Below, piece by piece: positions 1 to 11,595 of a stretch of 64,000 nt of DNA (position 1 is the first letter of the stretch; each line of letters opens with the position of its first letter). The stretch spans positions 41,357,377 through 41,421,376 of the forward strand of contig OX381708.1 of NCBI GenBank assembly GCA_947462335.1. The letters run 5' to 3'. Made by a program: the position numbers and the translations under genes. The DNA comes from Harmothoe impar (taxonomy: Eukaryota > Annelida > Polychaeta > Phyllodocida > Polynoidae). Under the pieces are notes generated by a model. It had not been told where the DNA came from, did no database searches, and saw nothing but the letters and a program-made list of their open reading frames with translations.

Positions 1-2902
1 AATCCCCGTTTTTTAAGACACTGAATTAAGATATTAAGATTAAGATAACGCTCTAAACGTTTGTCTTCTCACCTGGGAGAGCTATCCCGTGTGCCCTCCC
101 CCCCCCCCCCCCCACACACACATAAAAACACCTGTTATCAAGAGAATATCTCTTGACTTCTGGATTTTCATAGTATGTTAATTTTACATAAACCATCAAC
201 ATAATATTATGAAGCATTGGACATGTTGGAGGGTTTTGATAATGCATCTATATCTCAGAGTGGTTCAACAAATTATACCACTATAATTATGACAAGCAAT
301 TGGTAAGAATGATATTTATAAAATCGACTATATAGGTGTGATACCTGATCTAACATACCTATGTCAAATAATATATACACTGACTTTTTCTCACACCGAT
401 AAATAGTGGGATTAGTGGTCTATCCAGGGTGCCAAAATACCAGGTGGCCAGGTCACTTCACCCTATGTCATTTCGTGAAGTAAATTTACACTGAATGGAT
501 GTGTAGACTGACCACAATGAGTATAATACATAGTCATGGCGAGAGGTTTACATACACCTTGATGTGCAAATAGTGTCCATGAAAGCAATGTTTAGCCGTG
601 TAGGGCGAAACAAAGGCACCTATTCCATATGACACAGGCTTTTACTCATTCAGTATGTCATTAATGTACTCCTATGCTAAAGGACAATACCAATATTATA
701 TCATATATCTGCATAGATATAAAATATGTCCATTCACTTTAACAACACACATGCTGTAAATATTGAAGACAGATTTCTTAAAAGAATGTTTATGTATAGG
801 CTATCAATGTTTCAGTTGACACAATTATTATCTGTGAGTCGACATAAAGATCGGTTACTGTATGTATATTGGAAAGCCAATTAAAAAAAACTCGCGACAT
901 CAGTCCTTGTAATTGGAGTTTAATTAAAGAATTATACTTACTCTAAGGCCAGTAGAATGTACACCATTATCCACATGTCCAAACGATTCAGATAGCCGAC
1001 ATCCATCTTGCTCCTGCAGTAATGCATGTACATACACATCTCTCGCCTCTTTATACCTGTATACATGTACACAGATGTTACTGTCAATATGCGTCTTACT
1101 TCAGTATGCTCACCGCATCCTCAAAGACCGCCAGTCCAAATTACTATCCAATGTACTATTATAGGGGGAATGGTGGGGGAGGGGGGGGGGCAGATATAGA
1201 TAATTGTCGTTGCAGTGGATTAGTTTATTATTCGTATTATATGGTTCTACATGTATCACAATGCAGCTAACGTGGTACAGAAATTATTTCTAGAGATATC
1301 AATGTCTGACAATGTCCAGCACTCCAAGTACAAAGTAGGTAGGCATCCTCCTCCTTCCCGCAGTTAGATAGCTAGTAATACAGGTAGTACTATAACATCT
1401 AAATGTCTGTGGTATATTGGTTCAGTAGCCTTCCTCACTGTGTTGTTCTACCTGGTCCATCACCCCAGGTGGGAGAGCCAGGAATATTGCTTCTGTGTGC
1501 ATAATAGCTTCTCCGTATGTCCTCTGCATGGAGCAGGTACGATCTTAAGTACAATGGATGACCACACCCCTCACCTGTTAGGTAATCTGGATCCTCATTG
1601 TTCTAGATAAAGGGATAGGTGAGGAGGTTATGGCTGTCTCCATAGCCTATACCTGTGGATGGTGGAGCACCTACAAGTTTATAACCCCATCGATACTTGC
1701 TCCATCCAAGCACTATGGCTAAACATCACGCCCAATACCATCGGCTCTCACTGCCAGTTGCCAACCCGTATAGGTGTATGCCTGCCTCCTTCTCCTCCGG
1801 GTGGGCTGTCCTGCCGGCCACTATGGGTGGGTGGAGCGTTGTAATACATGTGTGAACATCACATCCTTTGTGCATACATGTACATAGTATTGATTAACAA
1901 TCCATCACTTCCCATTGTACACAGAGTCATTTCCACTATGGAAGTGTATCGTTCTAGGAGCAAAGATGTCGAAGGTGCTGCTCACCGGGGAATTTCTATC
2001 AAATCATAGAGTATGCGGATTCATTTGAGCTTTCATCAGTGTTCCAAATACTCAGAGTCACAATCTATAAAATGAGTCCTGCTGCTCCATTTTACTCCCA
2101 GTGTACTGCTTTAAGAACTGGGCACCTGGGTCCTTGTTAAGGTTCTGCCAGCTTACTAGTCCATGCACACATGTAACCAGTACCGCTCCACGCACATACA
2201 CAGGCAAACAGAGTGTGTGGTCTGGAGGCATTGGAGGAGGATGAATGAGCAGGCCATTAGTAGTCCCTTACACACCTGGAGTATGGCGACTGGTGGCGCC
2301 ACTTAACGTCACTATAATTATAGTCACCATACTGTAGTGAGAAAAGGCTGAGTCAGCAAAGTCAAAGAAATGTCAGAAAAGAACAGAAGGCGAGTATAAG
2401 ATCCCCCCGGTCCCCGTGACCAATAGGTGACAGAAGATGGTTAAAGGGATCCAATAAGTTAGTGGTAATTTAGGAACGGGTAGACGGGTCAGTGAAAGGG
2501 GCATTCTCACCACTCGCACTTAACCACATAGTAGACTAGAACAGTACTAGAATTGTGAGTGGGAAACGCTCGGTGATTATGCCACTTGAACACACACACA
2601 CACGCGAAATCTCCATCTACTTGAGATGCTTTGCGTCAATGGAATTATCATCACTCAAGTCCACTCCCGCGACCAGTGGAGTACACTGATATTCTTTAAT
2701 TGGCTCCCTATATACGTCGTATTATAAACCAATCTCTCAGTCACTATAGCCGAACCAAGTCATTTGTTGGCTCCCTATACGGCTATACATAGGTTAGTTA
2801 ATGCTATCGGGTTGGTCAGTACTGAGCAACTCACCTTAGACTAATCTTAGTCTTCTCCATTTCAACAAGTTTTAGGCTGACTCCTTTTGAGTAATCGTAT
2901 AA
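1..2902. other. Non-coding stretch, no gene recognised
   Basis: I see no convincing exon or RNA gene here. The open frames are short and of low quality. Visible features are a C17-type homopolymer followed by CACACA near 98-120, a G-run near 1168-1189, and many TACATGTA-like words. It reads as intergenic or intronic DNA. Confidence 0.5.
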
Positions 2903-2941
2903 TACTGACTTGAGAATAATACTATTATTCTCAAGTCAGTA
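2903..2941. repeat. 39-bp near-perfect palindrome
   Basis: Two 17-18-bp arms (ACTGACTTGAGAATAAT and its exact reverse complement) flank a 3-base centre. It is probably the centre or end of a small fold-back element. I could not define outer boundaries or a target duplication. Confidence 0.6.
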
Positions 2942-5084
2942 TCCATATGTACCATAGAAACAATAAGTCATGTACAGGGTTCAATTGTTTTCCCCTTTGT
3001 CTACTTCTATTTTCATTCCAAAGGTAATTCCAGTGTCAATATTTGCGTGAATAAAGGGACCAATGCTATGCCAAGTATAAATAACGTCCCACCGGGATCT
3101 AGTATGTAAAGTGACTTTGTATAGACCGTTATGGTGACGTCCCCCTCTTGAATAAACATATCCCCGGTAAGAGCATTTAAGCTGTATCCCATAGCTATAC
3201 GTAGCACCTACTCGTATTCTATGGATCTGAATGGCAAAATAAAATAATATTATATTGGATAATGCCACCACTTAAAGTACAAAGAGGATTATGTCTGCGT
3301 CAATAAAGGTAGGCACCGGTATTGACTTTCTGCATATAAACGCTAGCGCACTATGCACTACTAATCTCTTTTGTGGCTTGAACAGTGGCAATGCAGAGTT
3401 TCGATTTGCCCAAATGGGTAATGGACCAATTCCTCACTAGCGAGATACAGTGCTGCCACCATGTGTTACGCTGGTACCAATTGTATTCTACCTGGTCACC
3501 ACAAACCAGCTCACCAAATCTCGTGCATGAGATTAGGGTACAAGTAGAGGAGGGTGGTATCTTAAATGTGTCATAGTTGAATATTTGTTATGTCAACTGT
3601 TAAAATTGGGGGGGAGTGGATAGGACACTGGCACCTCAATGTAAGTGTCCTGACTTCGAAACCATGCCTAGGTTACTTTCCATTTATGTAACAATAAATG
3701 AGCATTTTAGATTACCCATCTATCAATTATATCAATGGTTAAATAATAGCCTTCCATTTTCATTCCCTATTGCATTGGGTTCTACCTCAATTTGATTTAT
3801 TTTTTCTTAAGAGCTATAAACAGGAAACAAGAAGATTTACACATAGCTGTATAGTTTTGTTACCACATTAGCTTGGGAAGGATTACAAATCATGTACCTT
3901 CTATCATGAATGCATCCTCCTAACCACTACCCTATCCTGGACAGGTGACATAAGGTTTGTTCAGCTACAAGCGACTAACAATACTTACAACCTACTTGAC
4001 TCCTTGATCCTTGACACAAAATCTGACTGACCTGGTAGCTGGCAAACAGAAGGAATACAGAAGGCTACAATTGCAAATGGCACTGTACACTGGTCATCTT
4101 GTTAAGGCGGAATAAGAGATGTATAGCAAACTCCCAAAGTCTTTGCTCGCTAAACATGAGGTGGGCTTTTATGTTGTGTGTTGATATCAGTAGTGCATTG
4201 GGGTAGTTGCCCCCTCCACCCAATGTTGGGAGGTATATAGATACTCTCTCTGTTTAAATTATCCAGGCTCCACATTTCTCCATTGTACATGTCACTAAAC
4301 AGCTTTCATTTTGCAAGTTATCAATGCTAACATTTATAGATATAAATGACGGTGCACTGTGCTCCTATTGTACATAGTTCTTGTATAACTGGCCTTATTT
4401 CCCATTGATTAACTGTTCTATTCGTCTGGCTAATGCATCGTACATAATGTATAGGGTACATATGGGACATTATTACAGCTAAAGGGAGTGGTCATTTTTT
4501 TAAATGTATACAACACAATCTACGTATACAGCACCTGATGGCAAAAAACGAAACTACCTGCAACCATGATATTTGCAGATTTCTCATACGTATATGTCAT
4601 GATCTACCTTTATCTACCATTTAGGTGTTATCCCTTGGCATTCTACATATCAATGAGTTTCCATTTTGCCATGCGAATAGGCTCATACAGTATATAGATC
4701 ATTTTTCATTTTGATTAAAGTTGGTATCCCAACCGTTGCGGTGACGAATTTCCACTTCCAGCATGGGGATAAGCATGATGATGTTGTAAGACATATATGT
4801 GAAAGTATTAAAGCTCTATGGGAATTATTTACATACAAAAATCCCCACACAGGCTAATATCGTTAAGAGTCATTTAAGTAAATTGTGCATGGACAACCGC
4901 TTTTAGCTACTGTAAATGACAGGCAGACTTTAGAAAGGGGTCTTCATTTTCTTGGTGTCGGGGTCTAGATTCGTTGGTTTCCCACCCCAAAGATCCCCCG
5001 ACCCTCCCCCCCTCCAATATTGCTTAATATAAAAAAATGGACCCATCTAGTATCTAGGCCTGTATAGGTTATTTACAATGCCCC
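2942..5084. other. Non-coding stretch, no gene recognised
   Basis: No coding region, RNA gene or well-bounded repeat is visible. The minus-strand frames at 2981-3271 overlap each other and lack protein-like character. I treat this as intergenic or intronic DNA. Confidence 0.45.
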
Positions 5085-5099
5085 TTGGGGGGCACTTGG

Positions 5100-5345
5100 T
5101 ATATTTTGTACACACAAGTGCGCGGTGAAGGGTACTTTTTGAACAAAGCCCCCCTCACCAAGGGTCTGCCTTTCACCAAACTTCCCCTCAACAAGGGTCA
5201 ATTTTCACCAAAGCCCCTCTCACAGAGGGTCATTTTTCGGAAATTTCAACAAGGTCGACCTAAAAAGGGTCACATATTGGAGTTTTTACTTGAATGCTTC
5301 TTGACAAGGGTCACTTTTGACCCAACCCCTCCCACCAGGCGTGAC
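5100..5345. repeat. CAAGGGTCA-type minisatellite block, copy 1
   Basis: A degenerate 30-40-bp unit recurs here. Its core is a CCCCTCACCAAGGGTCA-like word followed by a T-rich stretch and CACCAAA. The same core recurs at 6283-6565, so this is a dispersed minisatellite. The open frame across it is an artefact of the repeat. Confidence 0.6.
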
Positions 5346-6046
5346 TCCTTGGGGAATATTTGACTCAGGGTAACTGAGTAATACTAAACGACCCAACCAA
5401 GGTTTAAGACGTTTTTGTTACATAGGAGAATGTCTGTCATTCAGCCTGTATGACAGATAGAGATGAGATAACAAAGAAGACAGATGGGCAAGGTCGGGGG
5501 ACAGATGTTTCCTTCGAAAAAAAAATCGAAATGTCTTTCCTTCTTGCTGTAATTCGCCTGCGATCTTCAGGTAGTGATTGCTCTCTTTTCCTTAAACTCT
5601 TAAGTACTCTTAAATTGCTACCCTCTAAATGAAAGGTACATAGGCTCCAGTGTTAAAGCAAAGATAGAAATGACAACTTTTGCCAATCTGTCCCATATTT
5701 CTCTCTTCACACTGGAAATACCCTCCAACACACAGTAAAGAACCATCTAAGTACTTTAAATTACATTTAAATGAAAGACAGCATAACAGACAAACACAAC
5801 ACAAACATAATAGTTTGTGTTGCCACCGTCCTCCAAAGGGTGTCGCCACTGCAACTTCTCGTGCACTCCTAGAACTGCGCGAGACAACACGAGAGTTGCC
5901 AGCGACATCGTCAGGATAAAAGGAGTGTCCAGAGCAGTTCAAAACTGTACCACCCATATCGTCGCCGTTTATCATCCAATTGACTGGCTTTTTGATAGGG
6001 ACAGAAGGCGGTACATGCCCGCAGCCTGCAACTGTCATCCACACCC

Positions 6047-6111
6047 ACCTGCACACCCACACCGACCTGCTCTCCCACACCCACCTGCTCACCCACACCC
6101 ACCTGCTGGCC
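6047..6111. repeat. 18-bp CCACACCCACCTGCTC minisatellite
   Basis: About three to four copies of an 18-bp unit (CCCACACCCACCTGCTCA and variants) lie in tandem. On the minus strand they give a short repeated peptide frame (VGVGEQ-like), which I regard as a by-product. Confidence 0.6.
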
Positions 6112-6282
6112 TGAAATGGAATCACATACATGTATGACACATGACTTTAGGGTACTTTTTAACAAGGAATGCCAGAATGGACCAACGAATGATTATAAGG
6201 GAGTACTATATCTAAGCACATGATAAGCTTCAGATTCAGCTTACCCTGAGTCATCTGTGAGGCCACTCACACGCTCAATCTT

Positions 6283-6565
6283 TACTAAAACCTAGGCACT
6301 TTTGCTCAAAATCCCCCTCAGCAAGGGTCACTTTTGACCAAAATCCCTATCACCAAGGGTAAGGGTTGTTGCAGAAAAGGGTCACATTTTGGAGTTTTTA
6401 CCTAAATGCTTCTCGACAAAGGTCACTTTTGACCCAATCCCTCCCACCAAGGGTGACTCCTCAGGGAAAATTATTAAAACCTAGACACTTTTGCTCAAAA
6501 TCCCCCTCAGCAAGGGCCACTTTTGACCAAAATCCCCATCACCAAGGGTAAGGGTTGTTGCAGTC
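6283..6565. repeat. Duplicated ~90-bp CAAGGGTCA repeat, copy 2
   Basis: Two nearly identical segments (about 6284-6378 and 6474-6562) share the order AAAACCTAG, CACTTTTGCTC, CCCCCTCAGCAAGGG, CACCAAGGGTAAGGGTTGTTGCAG. About 95 bp of related sequence separates them. The family is shared with the block at 5100-5345. Confidence 0.65.
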
Positions 6566-7408
6566 TGGAACCCCAGTCAACTCTTGTGGCTGAAACTAGG
6601 GTTGTTGAAGAGTCAGCCGCAGACCTGCACCTGGTGTCAAACTCACACGTAACATTGGCCAGTCCAGGAGCCACATGGATGTTGAGTGCTAGAGAGTCAT
6701 CCGGTAGTGACACCTATGGCAGTTAGGGGAACTAGCTATTATAAATCAGGGTGGCATGTTGTGTTCATTATACACAATGGGAAATATTTCTTTCAACCAG
6801 AAGCACTGATGCTCCAATATGCTTCATTTGAAACACCATGCATCACTCCATTCATTTCCAATTCTAGGTAGAGTGGATCCACCCTTAACTGTTTGCGAGA
6901 CAGTTCAACGTTGAATGATTACTAGTATACCGGTAATATGTTTTAAAACCCGATATCAGGTCAACATTATTTTGAATGTTTTTTTCGCATTAGAAAATGT
7001 TGGACATAGATGTACGTTCGTTATAAGCCTAAACATGTCCATGAACCCTAGTGCACCGAGGCCTCTTCAACACCAGGTTACCAGGTGCATTTGGCAGAAT
7101 CTGAACCCACTGGAAATCTCAGAACTCTGGCACAACCAGAACCATACTGTCAATTCAGACCGATTGCGTGATGTCTGGGGAGGTCCTAGAAAAAAACAAT
7201 ATCAGTATTGGAAGAGCCGGCTATAACTACAACCACGTCATATATTATAATTATGTATGTTCATTGAAATTGAATTACTGATGTTTTTGATGAATGAATA
7301 CCGCATCTCGAACGCGTGTTTATCGATAAACGAGTTCGTTTAGAGCTCATTGAACCAAAAAAACAATATCAAGAGTTGGATCCGACCATATCGAAGCGGG
7401 AACATCAG

Positions 7409-7640
7409 TGGCGGATCCATGATTAGCTATGATTGTCTAGAGGGGGTGCCCAAACCTGGCCAACCTGGAGTGACTTTGGTTTCCCCCCTGAGCACCGCAA
7501 GCCAAGCACAGCGGGCACACTAGGGAGTTTGGGGCATGCTCCCCAGCCTCCCCAAGATAAATTTGATTATCTATACTTGGAATGCTGCATTCTCAAGCAT
7601 TTTGGATCAAAATATATAAGGACTCTAGCCTCTATCATTT
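7409..7640 (+). mobile_element. TGGCGGATCC-ended dispersed element, copy 1
   Basis: It begins TGGCGGATCCA and continues through TTGTCTAGAGGG, CCCAAACCTGGCCAACCT and GAGTGACT. The reverse complement of 26136-26370 shows the same order of words, so the two are copies of one dispersed family. The 3' end is not sharply defined. It has no coding capacity and is probably a MITE or SINE-like element. Confidence 0.55.
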
Positions 7641-8060
7641 GGGTTAGTAAATTCCTTATTTAAGGAAAAGTGCTTTGATAATAGTCTGAAGAGAATTTCA
7701 TGCCCCAAGAAAATGTTAATAGTCTAGACTTAATAGAGCACTCTCAGGAATTTCGAACCAAAATATGTTGAGACATTAGCCTCTATCATTCTGGTTGGGA
7801 TATCCTTTTCAATCAAAAATGCTCCGATAATAATCTGATGTGTTCACAAGATTTGAAGGGAAGGGGTCCGTTTCTGAGCCCTATGCACGGGCTCGCAAAG
7901 GCCTTAAAAAACTCTTAATTTTAGGTAATTTTGGAGAAATGGGGCATATCTTTAAGTCTGATGATGAACTCTTACACTGCATGAGTTTATGGATTTACAA
8001 AAACGGAAATGTCAGTAAATCTCAACTATATTTACTAAATTCCATAAATCTAAGTAAATC

Positions 8061-8182
8061 CCAATGCCATATTTACTGACCTGTGTAAACCCTAGAAAAC
8101 CCAATGCCATATTTACTGACCTGTGTAAACCCCAGTAAACCCCAATGTCATATTTACTGACCTGTGTAAACCCTAGTAAATC
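8061..8182. repeat. 40-41-bp tandem repeat, three copies
   Basis: Units start at 8061, 8101 and 8142. They contain CCAATG(C/T)CATATTTACTGAC and CTGTGTAAACCC. Adjoining sequence on both sides is rich in related GTAAAT words. Confidence 0.8.
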
Positions 8183-8370
8183 CCGATAACTTATGATAAT
8201 TCATAATTTATCAAAATAAATATCAGTAATGTCATCTATGGCTAATTTTACATCTAGACATGTATCATTTGTTTTAATCTGAGACTTTTAAAATGTTATT
8301 TTTCTACAAGTTCACCTCCAGTAGCCCACAACAAGCCATCCCAGTGTATTCTACCCACCTACAAGCCCCA

Positions 8371-8470
8371 GGGCCGGCTACAAGCCACACCAGTGCTTCC
8401 TCCCCGGCCCTACCAGCCCCTGGGCCGGCTACAAGCCACACCAGTGCTTCCTCCCCAGCCCTACACCTGT
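8371..8470. repeat. 51-bp tandem repeat, two copies
   Basis: The segment GGGCCGGCTACAAGCCACAC followed by CAGTGCTTCCTCCCC occurs at 8371 and again at 8422, a period of 51 bp. It leads straight into the 91-bp array. Confidence 0.75.
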
Positions 8471-8794
8471 CCCACAGCTACCTGCACCTCCAGGGCGCAT
8501 ACAGGGCGTCATATGCTACCTCCTGGCGGCTCTATAGTGCCACACAGACCGCCACAACCCTCCCCCAGCTACCTGCACTTCCAGGGCGCGTACAAGGCGT
8601 CATATGCTACCTCCTGGCGGCTCTATAGTGCCACACAGACCGCCACAACCCTCCCCCAGCTACCTGCACCTCCAGGGCGCGTACAAGGCGTCATATGCTA
8701 CCTCCTGGCGGCTCTATAGTGCCACACAGACCGCCACAACCCTCCCCCAGCTACCTGCACCTCCAGGGCCCGTACAAGGCGTCATATGCTACCT
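8471..8794. repeat. 91-bp minisatellite array, interrupted at 8794
   Basis: The word CATATGCTACC begins at 8510, 8601, 8692 and 8783, an exact 91-bp period. Each unit carries CTCCTGGCGGCTCTATAGTG and CCCCCAGCTACCTGCA. The array is cut inside the fourth copy by the element at 8795-9274 and resumes at 9275-9335. The overlapping open frames of 60-120 codons follow from the repeat period and are not genes. Confidence 0.9.
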
Positions 8795-9274
8795 GTGCCT
8801 CTACATGGGTACCCGTATTTTGGACCGTGTCGCTGTGTCGATTTTTAGCAAGAAAGGCCGTGTCGCCGTGTCGATTTTTATGTATATAAGGACTTATAGA
8901 AAGATATCTGCAGGTCGATTTTTATCCTTTATTTGTGTGTGTCCGTCGATTTTTAAATACACCTGTGTATAAAAAATATACCAACCCCCCCTGCCGGGCA
9001 AAGCATTCTCACACCTCCTGCAGGTGTCAGAATGCTGCTTGAACTAGGTGTGAGGACAACATACAGCATTGTCCCAGCATTCCATACCTTACTCAGTGGT
9101 GTGTATTGCTCACCCAATGTCGATTTTTATGTATAGATTTTCTGTGTCAGTCGATTTTTATTTCAAAATTTTCTGTGTCCGTCGATTTTTAAAACGGCCG
9201 TGTCGCACGTGTCGATTTTTAAAACGGCCGTGTCGCCGTGTCGCACGTGTCGATTTTTACCCATGTAGAGGCAC
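8795..9274. mobile_element. 480-bp element with 17-bp TIRs and 6-bp TSD
   Basis: The ends are GTGCCTCTACATGGGTA and its reverse complement. The insertion splits a 91-bp repeat unit and duplicates CTACCT (8789-8794 and 9275-9280). The neighbouring intact units show the empty site, so the duplication is well supported. Inside are nine copies of TCGATTTTTA, alternating with GGCCGTGTCG, and a GCATTCTCACACCT hairpin near 9003. It has no coding capacity. The 6-bp duplication is compatible with Polinton, IS3EU or Dada-type superfamilies, but the termini do not match the 14493-23601 element. Confidence 0.8.
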
Positions 9275-9335
9275 CTACCTCCTGGCGGCTCTATAGTGCC
9301 ACACAAACTGCCAAAACCCTCCCCCAGCTACCTGG
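9275..9335. repeat. Resumed 91-bp minisatellite unit
   Basis: This is the downstream half of the unit split by the 480-bp insertion (CTACCTCCTGGCGGCTCTATAGTGCC and onward), with a few substitutions. Confidence 0.8.
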
Positions 9336-9493
9336 TTTTATCCTCTTTCTTTTTGAACAATTAATACATTTGAATCGAACAGCAGGCCCTCATATTAGAA
9401 ATAAAGGCAGTAAAGACTCCGAGAGGAGGGGGGACTCTTTTTTACGTGAAAGTATGTGAAAGTCCAACTTGGTTTTACCGATCCTGTCTACAT

Positions 9494-9762
9494 AACGGGA
9501 TGAGGGTCCCCTAACTCCCCAGATAAGTATCACGGGCTATGCCCCTGGAGATGCCTTCAAAATAATGTATAATAACGGGATGGGGGTCCCCTAACTCCCC
9601 TAATTAGTATCACGGGCTATACCCCTGTAGATGCCTTCAAAATAATGTATAATCACGGGATGGGGATCCCCTAATTACTCTGATTAGTATCACGGGCTAT
9701 ACCCCTGTACATGCCTTCAAAATAATGTATATTAACGGGATGAGGGTCCCTTAACTCCCCTG
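9494..9762. repeat. ~77-82-bp tandem repeat, about four copies
   Basis: Copies begin at ACGGGATG near 9496, 9573, 9656 and 9735. They carry GGGTCCCCTAACTCCCC, AGTATCACGGGCTATACCCC and GATGCCTTCAAAATAATGTA. No coding sense is visible. Confidence 0.8.
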
Positions 9763-9865
9763 ATTGGTGTCCATGCTTCTTAGCCGGTCCTGCTCACCCC
9801 TAGGGTCAGTACAAGCTCCACCAATTCCTTCCTACCCGGTTTTACCAGTCCAGACATAAACTTCT

Positions 9866-9996
9866 TGTTTACATGATGTAAACCTCATGTTTACATGACA
9901 TAAACCTCATGTTTACATGATGTAAACCTCATGTTTACATGACATAAACCTCATGTTTACGTGATGTAAACCTCATGTTTACGTGATGTAACCCAC
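9866..9996 (+). repeat. 22-bp minisatellite, left arm (six units)
   Basis: Units of the form TCATGTTTACATGATGTAAACC. Each contains an imperfect palindrome (TTTACAT-ATGTAAA). The same unit, inverted, forms the array at 10315-10735, so the two arrays flank 10000-10310 as inverted arms. Confidence 0.85.
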
Positions 9997-10047
9997 ATGC
10001 CTCCCCATGTGCACTCCATGGTGGTAAATGCAAAAATGATCTCTCAG

Positions 10048-10130
10048 CCAATCAGGAGCTAGTCTCGTTCTAGTCACGTGACCAACACCGCACCCCCTAT
10101 ATAATGGGGGTGCAGTGTGAGCTCCTCAGT
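10048..10130 (+). promoter_or_regulatory. Compact RNA polymerase II promoter (CCAAT, E-box, TATA, initiator)
   Basis: CCAAT is at 10048-10052, TCACGTGA at 10074-10081, TATATAA at 10098-10104 and a TCAGT initiator at 10126-10130. The initiator A (10128) is exactly 30 bp from the first T of the TATA box, the canonical spacing. The order CCAATCAG then GTCACGTGAC resembles the start of the TIRs of the 14493-23601 element. The motifs are seen directly; transcription is inferred. Confidence 0.55.
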
Positions 10131-10146
10131 CCACTGTGGTCTGACC

Positions 10147-10221
10147 ATGGAAACACACCTCCTGCCTGCACCTACCTCCTGCCTACTGAACAGCTACCTG
10201 ACTACAATGCATCAAATTTAA
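10147..10221 (+). CDS. 24-codon micro-ORF in a compact transcription unit
   Basis: The first ATG downstream of the promoter sits in a perfect ACCATGG context, 19 nt after the predicted start site. It opens a 24-codon frame ending in TAA. The peptide is rich in Thr, Leu, Pro and Cys (it starts METHLLPAPTSC) and matches no family I know. An AATAAA signal follows 37 nt after the stop, so the transcript would be only about 150 nt. It may encode a micropeptide, or the unit may make a non-coding RNA. No homology supports translation. Confidence 0.3.
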   Translation: METHLLPAPTSCLLNSYLTTMHQI

Positions 10222-10257
10222 TAATTTATCTTCAAATGATGGAAACCTAATCCCCTC

Positions 10258-10263
10258 AATAAA
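10258..10263 (+). terminator. AATAAA polyadenylation signal
   Basis: A canonical AATAAA hexamer lies 37 nt after the micro-ORF stop and about 130 nt after the predicted start site. It completes a very short Pol II unit. Confidence 0.45.
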
Positions 10264-10314
10264 AGATGCCCCACCATCCCAGGAAAAACACCTCTGGTTG
10301 TTCTAGGATTTATG

Positions 10315-10735
10315 TCAAGTAAACATGAGATTTTACATCACTTAAACATGAGGTTTACATCATGTAAATATGAGGTTTACGTCATATAAACATGAGGTTT
10401 ACATCATATAAATATGAGGTTTACATCCCATAAACATGGGGTTTACATCACGTAAATATGAGGTCTATGTCATATAAACATGAGGTTTACAGCCCATAAA
10501 CATGAGGTTTACATCAAGTAAACATGAGGTTTATGTCATATAAACATGAGGTTTACATCACATAAACATGAGGTTTACATCCCATAAACATGGGGTTTAC
10601 ATCACGCGAATATGAGGTTTATGCCATATAAACATGAGGTTTACATCATGTAAACAAGAGGTTTACATCATATAAACATGAGGTTTATGTAAATTAAACA
10701 TGAGGTTTATGTCATGTAAACATGAGGTTTACATT
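10315..10735 (-). repeat. 21-bp minisatellite, right arm (about 20 units)
   Basis: Units of the form AAACATGAGGTTTACATCATGT, the reverse complement of the left-arm unit, with scattered substitutions. Degenerate GTAAAC words continue to about 10930. The unequal arms (6 against about 20 units) suggest array expansion on one side. Confidence 0.85.
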
Positions 10736-11344
10736 GAGATTTACTTGGCTTTATCAGCACGTAAACTAGATAGTTATTTGATTTTACATTTGCGTAAACA
10801 GGGACGTTCCGTTGTATACTGAGTCTGTAAACGACACATTTAGATCATTTTACTTTTTCAGACCAATATCACGTAAATCTGCATAAACATATGTAAATAA
10901 AATGTTTACGTGAAAGTAAATCTAATGTAAATCCAACTTTTCGTGCAGTGTTAATGACTTTTATCAAACCTTTCTCAACATTAAGGACACATTTTAATCA
11001 CATGCACCATATTTCATGGAAAGGGGTATCATGAAAGTGTTAGCCCTATTCTTTTTCATTTTTCTATAAATTTTAGTTGAAAAGGGTCCTATATTCTGTA
11101 AAGATTGCCCTCGTGAGGTGATATATTTCAGGTGATGTTCACACATAGTTACTATAGATAGGGAGTTAACCCCCGTCGGAGCTGGAGTCAAACTTCAATA
11201 TACATTCTATCCATCTTTTTGGTCTGCAGTGTTGCAAACCTACACTAGGGAGCACCACATGCTGTCACAGAGACCACTACCTACTCCACCTGGCGTCAGA
11301 TTCCGTCTGATATCTAGAGCGCCGTTACTCTCTAGGGGGTGCTG

Positions 11345-11415
11345 CTGCGCCGTTAGCCATTTGGGTGCCCTTGGACAGGCCATGGACATGGTTCAAATCC
11401 ATGTGGGCTGCCTGG
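11345..11415 (+). other. tRNA-like SINE remnant (A- and B-box)
   Basis: TTAGCCATTTGG near 11353 fits the Pol III A-box. GGTTCAAATCC near 11390 fits the B-box and sits in a 5-bp stem with a 7-base loop (CATGG-TTCAAAT-CCATG), as in a T-arm. The flanking segments do not pair as an acceptor stem, so it is not an intact tRNA. A tRNA-derived SINE head is the likeliest reading. Confidence 0.35.
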
Positions 11416-11595
11416 GATCCTGTAATAGACTAAAAGGTCACCACGCACCTTGAAATATCCATCTTACTTATGTATTTATTCATATATGGTATTGCCCTTA
11501 TTTGTCCTTTACTGGAAAGAGTATTACCTAAAGTTTACTGTGATACACAAAAACAGGGCTTAACATGCATGAATCACTACCATATAAGATATATG

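Noticed and set aside
8293..8972. Four overlapping ORFs of 64-122 codons
   Set aside because: They are produced by the 51- and 91-bp tandem repeats and end inside the 480-bp insertion.
9866..10735. CRISPR-like array of 21-22-bp repeats
   Set aside because: Units abut without unique spacers, occur in two inverted blocks, and the DNA is eukaryotic; this is a minisatellite.
11352..11412. tRNA gene
   Set aside because: A- and B-box and a T-arm are present, but there is no pairing acceptor stem or clear anticodon arm; listed as a SINE-like remnant instead.
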